Origin: Aotearoamyces nothofagi
Lineage: Eukaryota; Ascomycota; Leotiomycetes; Leotiales; Tympanidaceae
Length of the DNA stretch: 64,000 bases
Direction: 5' to 3'
Assembly: GCA_015345905.1 (NCBI GenBank)
Contig: JADDTR010000009.1
Coordinates: 1-64,000, forward strand
The position numbers and the translations under genes were made by a program. Below are positions 20,022 through 32,498 of the stretch, piece by piece (within the stretch, counting starts at the first letter, position 1; every line of letters starts with the position of its first letter). A model generated the notes under the pieces. The model was not told where the DNA came from, made no database searches, and saw only the letters and a list, made by a program, of their open reading frames with translations.

Positions 20022-21208
20022 TCAAACATCCGCTATCTGAATACTCTCCGAAGTCTCGTAGTCCATAGTTCCCTTGCGAATTTGCTTCGGAAGTCGGAAC
20101 CCAAGATACGGCAAGTAGCGCCCAGGATGGATCCAGACAAAAATAGCGACGGCGGGGAAAATTGGTAGAGCGTCGAAGACATATCCACTGTTGAAATACT
20201 TGATTAGCAATGCTGTTGTTCTATGATATGTCGAAGCTGTACTCGAAAGAAAACAGGAGGGAAGAGGAGAGTAGAGTATAAGAGAAAGACAAACATACAC
20301 CCACTCATGGTTATCAATGTACCCGGTTTTCCCCAACACGAACTGTACAATACGGTATACACTCCGTACCATAATCATCGTACATCCAAGCATCACCGCC
20401 GTATACAGGGGTTTCCAGTTCTTCAAGAGGGCTCTCTTGTTACCCTGTACGATATAGAACTTGTCGTCCGTGGAGTCGGCGGAGGAAGAACCTTCAGATT
20501 GCTCAGCCTTTGCAACGGACCCCGCTGAACTGCAGGAGCTCTTAAGGCGCTGATTATACAAGTCCGCAAAGCGGCGCGAAGTGCAGCGGAAGCGGATCGC
20601 AACGAGACAGAAGATACCGAAGCAGGCGACTTGTATACCGAGGCCGATGAGCACGACTTTTTTGCCGCGGGCGAGTTTGGATTTCGCGTCAGTGTCGGTG
20701 GCGGTGGTGGAGACGACGGTGATGGCTCCGTAAAGTTGGAGGAGAAAGGCGACTAGCAATGGGTTAGAGGGCTTAAGCTGGGAAGAGGAGAGGAATATCT
20801 GATGAAATGGGACGTACGGATATCGGCGCAAACAAAGATCAAAGTGATAAGATTCGGCGGAACCCAAAGGAATCTAAAGGTACGTTCCTTAGGCGGGACT
20901 ACATGGTAGAAGATGCGGCCGAAGACAATGTAATACGCGGCGGCCATTAGGACAGGCGCGAGGACGATGAGGGCGAACTGAACAATAAACAAGTCACGGT
21001 TGTCGGGGGATTTGGCGCTGGGAATGCGTACAAGGTAGCCCACGGCTTCCATGAGGGATGCAAGGACCATGGCGCTCCAGACCCAGGCGCGGTAGCGGAT
21101 CCATTGGATGACAGTTAAAATGGAGGCGATACTATAGAAGACACCGAATACGATGGCGGCTGCGACAGAGGGGTTGTAGGCGTAGTATGATTCGACCACG
21201 GCCAACAT
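20022..21208 (-). CDS. RTA1-like multi-pass membrane protein
   Basis: The RTA1 / lipid-translocating exporter-like family consists of seven-helix fungal membrane proteins linked to resistance to membrane-active compounds and to phospholipid movement; the molecular activity is debated. The protein starts at 21208 and has several hydrophobic spans. Family hallmarks are YYIVFGRIFYHVVP, FVCADILAFLLQ, SVYRIVQF and the C-terminal GYVFDALPIFPAVAIFVWIHPGR. Two introns are inferred. One lies at about 20,755-20,812, joining CADI to LAFLLQ. The other lies at about 20,200-20,300, where use of the acceptor AATCAAG gives HEWYFNSGYVFD. The loop between helices 5 and 6 has a Ser-rich, low-complexity stretch of about 35 residues. 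The gene looks intact. Confidence 0.88.
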
Positions 21209-22878
21209 GTCTGCGGTAGGAGCAGGGAAACCCGTGAAGAACTGGAGAAGAGGAGCCCAAGACAGAGATAGGTGTAAAGCAAAAGGGTTGCGAATATAAT
21301 GAGCAACTTTGCAGCTATAAGCTTAGTATAGAGCTATAGTACTATCGGGTTCTAGATATAGGAGCCCAGATGTTATAAGAAGGACTATTCATAGATAGAA
21401 GAGAATGATACAGGGCAGAAGAGGAGACTCGAGGAGCTTGGGAGGTAATATATAGCTGGGGACAGCAAGTGCAGGAAGTTAGAAAGCAGGCAGATAAACT
21501 GAATCTAGATGCCAGACTCGCCGCTAACCTGAGCACCGAATATAGCATAGCGGCCACTCCCAGTACAGCGACTGGGGCTATGTCATGTCAGTTGCGCCTT
21601 GAAATAGGCATCGGCCATCGGCCAACTGTCGCCGACGCCGATGTAGATCTGCGTTAGTCTCTTCTGATATAAAACAGTGGCCAATATTGCAGGCAGTAGA
21701 CAGTAGACAGTAGACGGTAGACAGTAGACGGTAGACAGTAGACAGACAACAGTATATAGTAGACAGCAGTAGTAGACAGTAGATAGACAGCACTTACTTA
21801 GTAGACACCCTGGTGTCAACAGGCTCAGGGTAGAGTATATATCGTCTCCTTCTTGCCAAGTAACAGCTGCAGTGCTGCCGTCGAGGATAGTCCGTCATTG
21901 CATTGCATTGCACTACTGCCACCGCCACTGCCTGCCACTGCCACTGCAACTGGCGACAAACACATCCCATCGCCGGCTCGCTCCAGCAAGTCGCCGCCAA
22001 AGTCGAGCCTCCATCCAGCGGCCCTCCGACATCGACAGCAGCATGTGTAGCAGCCGCTGCATTCCCCATCCCAGGCCTCTGAATTCCCTCCTCTATCCAG
22101 GCGTGCCGCCGTCCGTCGCCGCAGGGCTGAGCAGCAAGCGGGTTTAGCGGTCGGTCGGCCGGTCGGACCTGCCTGCTTGCTTGCCTGCCTGCCTGCTGAC
22201 GGATAGAGGCCATACAGGGCAGAGGTGGTTCGTTCCCACCGGCGCCAGCTACCCGGCGAAGTGGTATCCCGAACCGGCACTAGCGCGCGCGCCGTCTCGG
22301 CGTGCTGTAGCGCACACCTTAAATCTGCCATCTGCACGACCCGGGGAGCGAGCCGGCTAGGCCTGTTGCGATATACCAGTTCGCTGGGCCGCCGCTGGGG
22401 CTGGGCCCCCGGGGCTTGCGTTCCTGGCTGCTCTGGTGGTGAGGGGGCTGGAGCTGGGGTGGCGGAGGGACGAGATGTGTTCGTGGTATGTATACTGCAA
22501 GGGCGATTATAATCAGATTATGGCCAGTCGCAGGTGTAGAAATGGAATGAATGACTGGGCTGGTTTGGCATATTTAGAATTGGGTTTAGGCTAGATGCTG
22601 GTGATGATCCCGACCGACCTGCCTCTGCCGGTATTTCGCTAAAATGTATATCATAGGTGGAGGCGGACAAAGACTGCCCTTGGGCAAATTAGAGAAAAAG
22701 ATTCCTTGGCCAACATTGGGGAGGAGCGAGAACGAAAGCAATGCTCTGTCTGCTATCCCATCCTAGCAACTCGAATCTAAATCTGTATATATATACTCCT
22801 CAATCCAATTATTCGTACACTTACATTTATAGAAACTGCTCCTCCTATTCTGCAAATACAGGCTGCCACCTCCAATGT
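21209..22878. other. Intergenic, microsatellite AGTAGACAGT, no gene recognised
   Basis: A (AGTAGACAGTAGACGGTAGAC)n microsatellite occupies about 21,692-21,790. Overlapping open frames of 90-170 codons on both strands at 21,800-22,510 arise in GC-rich sequence and match no family I know, so they are not called. Confidence 0.6.
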
Positions 22879-24642
22879 TCACCTTTGTCCTTCTCCTCCA
22901 ACCTCCATCTCTCCCCGAGCCCTCGCCATCTCTACTTTATTCGCAATCGACAACGCCATGTTAACCCCCATCCGTCTCCCGATGTCCCGCAACACCCTTA
23001 CAATCCAGGCATGCATCTCTGTAGACACCGTCGGCGTAAGCCCCACCACTCGTAGCGGCCACAGCAGTGGGAACGCTCCGCTGATCTGCATCATGGAGTG
23101 CACTGTGTCGCTGCTGCGAAAACCGGGCACGTTGAGATGGAACGGCACTGAGGCGCAGATGGCGGCGGCGAGGTGGGCGATGCGGGTATTGATGGAGGTG
23201 TGCTGGGCAGTGGGGAGGTAAGCGAGAAGAGTTTCCGCGACGAGGATGGCTGTGGAGCGGTAGAAGTTCCAGACGCTGGCTATCCAGAGGTCGGGGTAGA
23301 TGTGGCCGACGCCTTCGAAGACGGAGTCGCTGCCGTTGGAGTCGGATGGAGAGACGGCGCTGGTGAAGTACTGCTCTAGAGGGAGGTCAACGACCCATTT
23401 ATCTAGGTCTGATTGCAACTGGAAGGCGGCGGTGATAATGTATTCGGTGGAGGGGAAGGTGCGCGCTTTGATGGCGACGCGCAGATTGATGAATCTGGAC
23501 ATGATATCAGCGAGGCGGCAGGCTACATGCTCTTGCTCGACAACGCCGCTCAGTTGGGTCCATTCGAAGACGTCGGGAGGGAGAGGCTCCTCTCTTTGTA
23601 GACAGCCAATGAACTATAATCGTTAGTATGATACTGTTAGAATCAAGATTCTTGTGTACAAATGAGTAGGAGATTTGCATGAGCGCTCTGGTTTGAGACA
23701 GCTTATATTTCCCTCTCCAGTCGTGAAGTCTGGTCAATGCTGCTGCACCAGCAATATGATCTCTCCATCCAGCAAAATCCCTCCCGTGCACATCGCAGGT
23801 GCATATCTGCTCACAAGCAATGCTCAGCAACGTTCCAACAACAGAATCCGACAGGGAAACAACTTACAGAAAACAAAGCCAGTAGAACCACTGTGCTCAG
23901 TGTCAGCATCGAGCTAACCATCGACTCGTTCTGCAAGGCCACTATGATCAAACTCAAAGCAGATGCATGCTTTGTCCTCGCAAGCTGCATCATCTGCTCG
24001 TCACTCTTAACATTCGACAGCCCCGCCAATCCAAGCGACACAATCCCGTCTCTCACCATGGGCACCTGTAAGCCAGTGGGAAAGCTCGAGCCAGCGCGGA
24101 CATAATGGGCCAAAAAGAAATCAACACCTTGGGCTTCTATACTCGCAGTACTTGCGAGTATATTCGGCAGCAACGGCGCAACGAATGGCGGCGGCGGCTG
24201 CAGCTCCATCAATGATGGATCGATGGAGGCGCCGGGGACAATGTCAGGGCTGCCAGTAGTACTCGCAGACGACGGCGTCACGCCTTTTCGCCCAGCTTCC
24301 CCCTCGCCGAGTTTCTGCGCCGAAGCCGACTCGCTGCTATCCCTTGCCTTCTCTGCACGTGCCTGGGCTCTCGCATGGCTCTTCTGCACGACAGAGCTGC
24401 TCTCGTCGCGGAAGCGCACGGCAGACGCATCGCGGTAGCCTTGGCATTGCTTGCCTGCACGAATGCACTGTAAGCACGAGGGCACCTGTTGGTCGCACTA
24501 GGAGGCGGCGTGTTAGTGAGGGCCAGGTCGTCTGTGGGGAGGAGGGCGGTCTGCGGCGACGGTAGAAAACGGGGATAGATGCCTTGATGCGCCTGATACG
24601 GCAGTCGGTGCAGTTGCGACTTGGGCGGCCGCAGAAAACCAT
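22879..24642 (-). CDS. Zn2Cys6 transcription factor
   Basis: This nuclear regulator has an N-terminal binuclear zinc cluster at residues about 10-36. It reads CTDC, six residues, C, six residues, C-x2-C, six residues, C, the Gal4-type spacing. A fungal-specific regulatory domain of about 450 residues follows. The start ATG is at 24642. The zinc cluster is split by an 85-nt intron (24,498-24,582) whose donor reads AAG|GCATCT, a GC-AG intron; only this junction keeps the cysteine spacing. Further introns lie at about 23,811-23,866 and about 23,615-23,660 (joining LMQISYSF to FIGCLQREE). The stop is at 22879. Such factors usually control nearby catabolic or secondary-metabolism genes; targets are unknown here. 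Confidence 0.85.
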
Positions 24643-26523
24643 TCTTCTGGAAGGTGGGGTTTCTGGAAATGCCTGGCCGTTGCCGTCAAGGACAGCGGTG
24701 GTCGGAAAGAAGGCGACGAGAGAGGCTCGGGAGGTGGGAATCTCTGTTGCCTCGGAGATTCTTGAGGCTTACACTTCGTCTCAAGAGTCAAGAAGGGACG
24801 AGCAGAGCCAACACCGGCTGCTGGCAAGAAGACACTTGCTTCGAAATCGCCTTGCTGCTAATGAAGCAGCCGACTTTGGCGTGGTAGAAGAGCAAAGCCA
24901 GATACGAAATATCTCTCCGTCTCTCTATCAACGCCTCTCTCAGTCGTCTATCATCGGCGCTCAATGAGTCTGGAATCTTGCATAATTGTGCTCTACAGAC
25001 ATATCGAATATACATGACATCGGCCTCGCAACGCCGACTTCTACTACTGACGTCGCCACATCTCTACAGCCAGTTACGACCCGTGGGCCCGTGACAGGAC
25101 AGGTCCAGGGCGCTAGGCGCCTTGCGGTATAGGCCATCGCAACTCTAAGGCAAGTAAGCTTTGCTGCAAGCGGCTAGCGTCTCTCTCAGCCAGCGGCCTG
25201 GAGACAGACGGATATAAGACGAGGAGGCCACAAGGCCACGAGGCCTCTCTCCTTCTGTTTGGGAGGCAGCGAGGGAGGGGGACGGTCCATCTGGCCTGGC
25301 CCGACGCCGTTCGCGCGTCTGTCGGACACGCCACCGCCACTCGTCGAGGCGTGAGTGCGAGGGACCTACCCTACATACAGTAGCTGACACCCTCCCGCTG
25401 TCGCCTGCTGCCTCCTTATGCACTCAACGAATACGTACATACTGTATACTGTATACTATATACTATATACTATATACTGTACACTGTCCTACTGGTGCCG
25501 GGCAGACACGGCTGGATGTTTCCCCCATACGGCTGCCCTGTCTGCCGACCCGGGTGATCCCATATTGCAGGCCCATTTGCAGGCCATTTGTAGGCCGTTT
25601 CGCCCTCACGCGGCAGCTGCGTCCCAGCACGCACGGACAGCAGGATGCAGGGTGGGTGGGCAGCGGGACCGACGCTATGCAGGCCCGCTCTCCCTCTCCT
25701 CGGCCCAGTCAGGCTGGCCCGTCGGGCGGCCTGCGCAGCCTATTGGGTCGGCTGCGCGGACCAGGCCGAATCGATTAGAGTTAAAACAACCCCCCCCCCC
25801 TGCCCGGGTGGCCCGTCTACCAGCCGGCCTAGGCCTGAAATGGGTCACCTCTTCGCCGCCATGATGTAGAGTTGCCGTCCGCGATCACTGATGGGACGAC
25901 CGCACTCCCGCATGGCTTTGTGCTGCTGCGCCGCTCAGCGGTGTTGCGTCGGTCGGCCGTAGGGCCAAGGCACCCTTCGCTGAGCTGTTGCACATTGAGT
26001 GGAGATAGCGCAGATTACGCTTAGAGCTCAGGAGTCGAACGGCATCTCGGGGTCTATCGAGGCCGCGACACAGAGCCGCCTCCTCTCTACAGATCTTGTG
26101 ACGGAGAACACCAGCAGGCGTCTTCAGCCTGCCGAACGGGAGAGCCACGCGGCAGAGTCTGTCTGGACGGTAGCAGAGGGCAGCAGCCAAGTGTCTCGCA
26201 TGGCAGTCTAGGCCAGATTCGGGGGCTTTCGCTTTCTGGACGGCTGCAAAAGCTTTACACCTACCGGGCTTTAAATACATCATGGCGGAACCCGGGGCGG
26301 GGTTAGGGTTTAGTCGGCGGATACTATCGCCTTTACGCGAGAAACTGATATGATAAATCAAGCCATCAAGCAGTCATATTATTATAGGAGGAGCAGGCTT
26401 CCAATCTGCCCAAAATCTAAAGGTAAAGAAGGCATCTGCGGTATGAAAGGGGTCTAAGGGTAAGTGAAAGTTCTACTCAATACGCTCTATCGAGAAGAGA
26501 CGGTCTAATCAGGTTCTATACTC
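24643..26523. other. Intergenic, no gene recognised
   Basis: GC-rich 5' flank of the Zn2Cys6 gene and 3' flank of the esterase. It holds a (TACTGTATAC)n-like stretch at 25,438-25,485 and a C10 run at about 25,790-25,800. The open frames are short and unlike known proteins. Confidence 0.6.
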
Positions 26524-28384
26524 CTATATCAACACTGCAATCACGGCAGCTGCAATCGCGACGCCTAGCATGGTTATTGCACTAGTAATAGACCCCGAAG
26601 ATGTTGGAGACGCTGTCGCTATCATGGATGTTGCTGTCGCTATCGTTGATGTTGCTGTTGCTGTTTCTGTCTCTATCGTTGATGTTGTCGCGCTCCCAGC
26701 CGCAGTCCCGCCTGTAGTACTACTGACCGGAAAGACGTTCGTACAGCCAGCATCATACAGTGCTGGCAAAGCAAGGTCCGCCCCCTCGACATCCGTAAAG
26801 CCTAATCTCACCAGAGTTGCCTCCGTAGGATCGTAAACTGGCCAGCCCCCTTGATACGTGGTCAATCCATCCACAGGATCCTTCGCAAAGGTAGCCCAGG
26901 CACCACGTGTATAGTTCATAAGTAACAGCTCAGCTGCGGTATTCGATGCAATAAGCAAGCCCGAAGGAGGGGTATTAAAGATGATAGGGACCTCGCTGGC
27001 GTGGTAGGCTCCGGAGTCCGGGTAGGTGGTCAAGTTTGTGTTGGGGAAAACTCCAAACCAGCGGTATCGCCAAGTGGGGATGCTGTTAGCGATGGAGACA
27101 TTGGCGCGAGCTCCGGCAGGGCAGGTCCAGTTGGTCAGGGTCACTGAGGTCCAGTAGGAATCAGGGAGACTGGCATCCCCGTCAATGATTTCTTCAAGTC
27201 GGAAAAGGCTGGATTCCATATCGGTACTACCGATCAGAAGTGGCTTTTGGATCAGATTGCCTGCCGCTGCGCGTTCGGGGTAGTCGGAGAAGACGGTGAT
27301 ACCGTCGATTGTGGGGGTAAAGGTCATGGCGCCCATGGCATTGGTAATTGCTGTAGTGGACTGGGTGCACATACACGAAAGCAGTGTTGCGGCATCGGTA
27401 CTGGCATCTCCGCAGCCTAGACTGGCAGAGACATTATACCATAGTGCGGCACCTTCGGACGTGGTGAGAGGTGTGATGGTTTCAGTGGTGCCTGATTCGG
27501 CGATGAAGGCGTTGGCAATTGGGTCAGCTGTCCAGGCATATGTATAATAGTCAACGGATTGGCCGCCGGCAGATTGGCCAAAAAGCGTAATACGAGTTGG
27601 GTCTCCGCCGAAGGCCGCAATGTTATCGCGGACCCATTCAACCGCTAGCCTCTGGTCCAAGAGTCCAAGATTCTGTGTTCCATTTGGATTTCCCGGAAAC
27701 CCGAAAATGTTGACACGATAGCTGTCCTAGTTGTCAGCCTCTGCCTTTTCCCAAGCAATTCATCGAGAGTGCTCGTACTTGACAGATACGATAACGACAT
27801 CCTCTTGATCTGCGATGTATTCTCCATCATACAGCAAATCGGCAGTAGTGCCTGTTGTAAATGAGCCTCCATAAATCCACAACAACACGGCCTTCTTCTT
27901 CTCACCCACCTGAGGCTTAGTCCAGACATTAAGCGTCAAGCAGCTCTCATGGCAGGTAAATGAAAGCCTGATGGTCTCTCCAATTATCGTTATGCCTGCA
28001 GCAGTAAGATTCCCAGAGCTAGAGATGGAGACAGTACTACCACTTATAACAGGACAGCTAGCACCCTATATACTATAATTGATCAATGAAGTCTGATATA
28101 TAGAGTCATGTACATACGAATGCTGCAGCCTTGATTGTACTGTTGCCAGAATATGCTTCTGGAGCTGCGAATCTCAGACTTCCCACGGGCGGTTGGGCAT
28201 AAGGAATTCCAAGGTACTCAGAGACTGCTGGAGCATTGGATGCTGCATGGCCAACAAGTTGTCCACTGCTCGTTTCAACGGTCTGGCCTACTGTCCAGTT
28301 AGACTGCCTACTGTGCAGCGAACGAGTGTCGGCCAAGAAGAACCCAGCGGCACGGGCGGAGGCAAAGAAAGAGCTGACCTTCAT
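26524..28384 (-). CDS. Secreted type-B carboxylesterase/lipase, probably GPI-anchored
   Basis: An alpha/beta-hydrolase of the cholinesterase-like family that cleaves carboxylic esters outside the cell or at its surface. The start ATG at 28384 gives a hydrophobic signal-like N-terminus; an upstream in-frame codon at 28441 is less likely. Motifs in order are [29 protein letters not shown] (oxyanion hole), [26 protein letters not shown] (nucleophile Ser), TDMESS (acidic residue) and [10 protein letters not shown] (His). The C-terminus is Thr/Ser-rich and ends in a hydrophobic tail, a GPI-signal pattern. Exons are 28384-28118, 28065-27779 and 27721-26524. The second acceptor is GGACAG|CTATCG, giving the canonical SVNYRVN. 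Natural substrate unknown. Confidence 0.9.
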
Positions 28385-29503
28385 GTTCAGCAAAGTGTCT
28401 GTGAGGACAAAAATAATAGCTGGGCCAGGTATAGGAGCCAATGCGGCATACTTAAGGAATCAAATGATGATGATATAACAGCTCAGGTGCCCACAAATAT
28501 TAGGAGCGTACAGCTTCTCTAGCTTTGTTATGATCTATCAGAACGCGTGTCGCGAGGCCTTGAGAATAATACCGATGGCTCAATTCAAATACGAGGATGA
28601 GGCTGTGCAGTTAGAGGCAAAAATTAATGAGGGGCAAAGCTTAAGTGGGCTCTCCTAGCTAAAGCTGATCGGGCTTTTTTTCGCCGGTACCGCTATAAGT
28701 TCGCTTCGCTATAAAGAGCGAGGGCAGTCTCCCTTAACTTAGACTACCTCATAACGGAGGTCCATTATTCAGAAACAATGTCGATGCGGCGTGGGTTAGA
28801 ATAGCTCGAATCTTTATATTGACCATCAATCACCCTTGTCTGCATTACCGAATCTCAAAATAGCGGACGTCAGTTTGTATCATTTCTGGTACGGGATTCA
28901 ATCAGTCCGCCAGACGCTCGACGCTCAGCACGTCGTGAAAGCTGCAATCCGGCAGCTACGTCCGACAGCGCCAGATAGATATCGAATAGCCCTCTTGGGA
29001 GCATTTGTACTATTGAATACAAGAAAAAGGATGATATGCAAGCGGCAGTCAAAGCAGCTGGAAACGGCGTGGGCTTGCTTGAATTGTTTCGTTGCCGACT
29101 GCCAAATTTAGATACCATGTACATCTTCCATCGACACTCATAGCTTATCTACCATATAAAGACTGACGCAAAACGAGGCGACAAATATGAAGACGAGGCA
29201 CCCAGATTGTGTCAGCGGATATATGATCGAGGGTTGTGCTCTTATAGTGCACAAAGCCCACCACTGATGGCACGGAGCAAGACGCACGCAGTGTAGGTAG
29301 ACAATCTCCCGCTGCAAGCCAGTTTATGTTCTCTCGGTTTAGACTTGAGCGGGAAAGTGCTGCCGCCACAATACCTTTAGAAGTCACTGGACGTGCCGAG
29401 GAGGCCTTTTCATATTCTCACAGGTATTTGAAGCCGCTCGAAGCCGCCCAAATCCGCTCACAAAACGCAAGGAATCTAACACGGCCGCTCTTCATCCCCA
29501 AGC
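28385..29503. other. Intergenic, no gene recognised
   Basis: This is the upstream region of the esterase and of the truncated regulator. Only short frames occur, none matching a family. GC content is intermediate, and no repeat was noticed. Confidence 0.55.
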
Positions 29504-30126
29504 ATGGGCGACGGAACCGAGACAGCTGCGAATGCTTGTGCTCTGTTCAAACAACATAGAGGCAAGTGCAGCAAGGCCCTGCCCAGCTGCTCGACATGCT
29601 CCCGGTAGGCTCATCTAATCAGCACGGTGCGGCTTAGTCTGATATGTCGATGTCGTTTGCGTCGAGCGGGCAATTATTCCATCCTGGACCATCCTCGAGC
29701 AACACCTAACGAAGAAATCACGCTCCTGCGAGCTCGTGTCGAGGAATCGGAGAGGCTGGCAGATAGGCCGATAACTGGGAATGAGGCTTGGTCAGCATCT
29801 CCAACATCATCATCGACCAGTGAAGCCAATGATCCAATCCGGTCCCGTGATTTTTTCTAGCTTGTCCTCCCTCGACCAGAGGTCCTTCGTCCACCTCCAC
29901 TGCAGCGTACAGCCAGTTTTGGTGCCATTGCCCAAGGGCCTCGCAAATGTCCCGAAAGAGAAATACGGCCAGTCGCGGGCGTAGAACAGCTGGCGTCTCG
30001 GTACTTTGACGCCTTTCACAGCTGGATGCCTATAATTAGCAAGATGCGTATGAAGAGAGTGCTGGACCGTCTGTGCTTCGAAACGGCTTATGAGCGGTTG
30101 CGCTTGCGCCTTGAGATCCTCTTCTA
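29504..30126 (+). pseudogene. Truncated Zn2Cys6 transcription factor remnant
   Basis: An ATG at 29504 opens NACALFKQHRGKCSKALPSC followed by STCSR, a Zn2Cys6 cluster in which the second cysteine position is Phe. Then comes a stop or a short intron with no clear junction. A further frame (YSILDHPRATPNEEITLLRA, then REL.PVAGVEQLASRYFDAF and HSWMPIISKMRMKRVLD) matches the linker and start of the fungal regulatory domain. A TAG interrupts it near 29,858, and it ends at TAA about 30,126. Just after this, sequence turns AT-rich (to about 30,260) and the remaining several hundred residues of such a factor are absent. I read it as a decayed, 3'-truncated gene. It lies tail to tail with the SET-domain gene. 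Confidence 0.6.
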
Positions 30127-30305
30127 ATAAATCGATGGTATATACTACAAGAATAAAAAAATTTGATTGAAATTTGATTATATAATATTTATTCAGTATA
30201 ACGTTATTAACTATTTCTAAAGATATTTTATCGATTTACAAATATACACTTGCAATTAATATACACCCGGCGCTGTAGACACCGACCGACAAGCTTACTC
30301 GTCAA

Positions 30306-31337
30306 TCAATCTTTATGAACAAGACATCTCGAACAAGCACAATCAAATTCCCACACATCCTTCAGTTGCTTCTTTCGTTCGGCGACAGGAATACTTCTCT
30401 CGCCGCCACCGAGATATGTGATACATAGCTCTTCGCCAACGGCGACGTCTCTGAGGGTCGAGAAGCGCCAGGCCCTTCCCAGGCGCTGTTTCCGGACGTT
30501 TGGCGCGCAGCTGTGATTCCAGTAGCTGGCGGCAGGCCAGAGACCGTAGCCGAAACACTCGCTGCCCGCATCGCCGTCCTCGCCCCCCTCGTACATGAGC
30601 GAGCGTATTCCGAAGACGTTGTGTGAGCTGTGCATCTGCAGCGAGCGGACGGCGGATTGGGTTATGTGAGGAAGGAGTATTATAGGCACGACGGCGAGCA
30701 GGGCGAGGTAGGCCTGGGTGGTGCGGACTAGGTCTTCCAGCTCTTTGTAAGGCTGGATATCCTTGGCAAGTTCCTCGAGGTCTCTCCAACTTTCGGGGTG
30801 GGTGGCGGCGTGCATTAGGCCCTCGAGAAGATACCATATCACGTACGGCTCTTCTATACAAGCGTCCTGGGAAGCACGCAAAGCTCTTCGCTGCTGCTTG
30901 CTTGGCTTGGAAGATGTACGACATCGGCGTATATCTTCCGCTACGACTCCCGTGATAGCCCAGTAGTGTTCTATAGTTGCAGCAGTGGGCCGGCCAAGGG
31001 GCGTGCTATCTGCTTGGCCGAGTGGCTTGTGCTTTCTCTTCAGCAGCTTATGGACCTCCTCACGGGCCACGCACGCTTCTTGTGGCATGTCGTGAAGCCA
31101 GCCAGCCTGGCAGCCAGGGCTGCAGAAAGCGACGCCTCTGGCATAGTCGCGGATTTTCCAGGACCTGCCGCGGTCGTACGCAAAGCACTGGGCACATACT
31201 TCTTTCATGTACTCATCGTATATGACCCACGCAGCAACATCCGGCGTCTCTAGCAAAAAGGTGCCTTTCGGGATGTCTTGCAGGGCGAAGACGCCTCGGC
31301 CGGAGAACTCGGTTTCATGGACTTCAAACAGGGACAT
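30306..31337 (-). CDS. SET-domain protein (SMYD/Set5-6-like)
   Basis: The ATG at 31337 starts MSLFEVHETEFSGRGVFALQ, the beginning of a split SET domain. A Cys-rich insertion follows (CAQC, then FCSPGCQAGW, a MYND-like remnant), then a long helical insert. Next come the SET-C motifs YWNHSCAPNV (AdoMet/knot region) and VGEELCITYLG, and the post-SET cysteines WEFDCACSRC. It is a single exon of about 343 codons. Members of this group are Lys methyltransferases or inactive relatives; protein targets cannot be inferred. An in-frame GTG upstream at 31382 is not needed as a start. Confidence 0.88.
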   Translation of the reverse strand: MSLFEVHETEFSGRGVFALQDIPKGTFLLETPDVAAWVIYDEYMKEVCAQCFAYDRGRSWKIRDYARGVAFCSPGCQAGWLHDMPQEACVAREEVHKLLKRKHKPLGQADSTPLGRPTAATIEHYWAITGVVAEDIRRCRTSSKPSKQQRRALRASQDACIEEPYVIWYLLEGLMHAATHPESWRDLEELAKDIQPYKELEDLVRTTQAYLALLAVVPIILLPHITQSAVRSLQMHSSHNVFGIRSLMYEGGEDGDAGSECFGYGLWPAASYWNHSCAPNVRKQRLGRAWRFSTLRDVAVGEELCITYLGGGERSIPVAERKKQLKDVWEFDCACSRCLVHKD

Positions 31338-31382
31338 CGAAGAGCAAGCAAATTTGAAATAGAGTAGACGGAGCCATTGCAC

Positions 31383-32498
31383 TGTTGGTGGTGCTTGTGG
31401 CCTACCTGTATTATATATATCCCTTGCTTTCTAGAACGTTTGCAACCTTTTGCGAGAAATGAGAAAAAGTGGAGAAGACTATAAAAAGTGGAGCGGAACC
31501 TTATTGTATACCTGCTGAATCATTAGAGCAAATGATATTTTCCGACCATGTAAATTTGACCAGATGTAAAGTGTCAGGAAACAGGACGAAACTTTGATCG
31601 CACGGAATGCGTTGCTATTTCCATCAGCCCCAAACCATAGGGGTTATATTCTAGAGCGAGGACCAGGGTCCCTCGCTTCCGGAGCAGCGGTTCCTCCGAC
31701 CCGCAGTTCTCGATCACGTGCCTGTGCTTTTCCCCATTGACCGCGAAACCCACCCGTACGCTAGGTGAGGTTGCTAAGTCATAAAGGAGTGTCACGTGGC
31801 TGATATATCAACAGTATCATTTAATAAATAGCATATCCCAATCTCAAGCGACGGCTGAGACTCGGATCTGCTATACTATACTGATCCGCTGCATTTAGTA
31901 TCGCAGGTCCCACGAGGACGCGCTTTGCGCTTATGAGTTATGTGATTCGATATTCCGAGGACCTCTCACCACACCTGCAAAATCAGAGCCAGACAATGGA
32001 TCCCACGACTCCGTTTCCTCTCAATCCTTCCCCACGCGCGAACACCCACCTGCCTTTCCAGATCTCGCCCCAGCGCACGTCTGGCGCGGGCGGGACGACC
32101 GAACGGCTCTCCGTGAAACACGGCAAATCCTTCGCGCGCGTCCTTCGCGTCGGAGATCTCTCAGCTGGAAAGAAGAGGCCGACAGGGGCCGCGGTCCCTG
32201 GCCTCGTAGACAGGCCTGCCGTGGCGAGTGGTGTCGAGATCCACGCCTGCGGATTTCACGCTCTCTGGGCACTTGAAATTGCGGCTGCGGGGTACGGACC
32301 GCTTGGCCCCCAGTATTACTGTAAAGTGACCGTCCGGTGGCCTTGGCATATCGCAGGGTATCCCCATCTCCACGTTCAGCATGTTTTGCTCGCCCTCTAA
32401 GAGATAAGCATAAAGCTTAGCCAGTCCTTTCTTTCCACCAGAGTCTTTTCCTACCGTCACTTCTACCACCACTACCACAGCGCCGTGTTCCGTTCGTT
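31383..32498. other. Intergenic between divergent SET and NPP1-family genes
   Basis: Open frames of about 105-155 codons overlap on both strands at 31,933-32,478 in GC-rich sequence and resemble nothing known. CT-rich, ACCACC-rich sequence lies immediately before the ATG at 32499 and may be the 5' leader. Confidence 0.5.

Noticed and set aside
21825-22337. 170-codon minus-strand frame
   Set aside because: It overlaps comparable frames on the other strand in GC-rich DNA and has no domain or signal peptide.
17155-28384. P450, RTA1, Zn2Cys6 and esterase as a secondary-metabolite cluster
   Set aside because: No polyketide synthase, peptide synthetase, terpene synthase or other backbone enzyme is present in the window.
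31933-32478. Overlapping frames of 105-155 codons upstream of the NPP1-family gene
   Set aside because: Both strands are open in the same GC-rich stretch, and no family resemblance was found.
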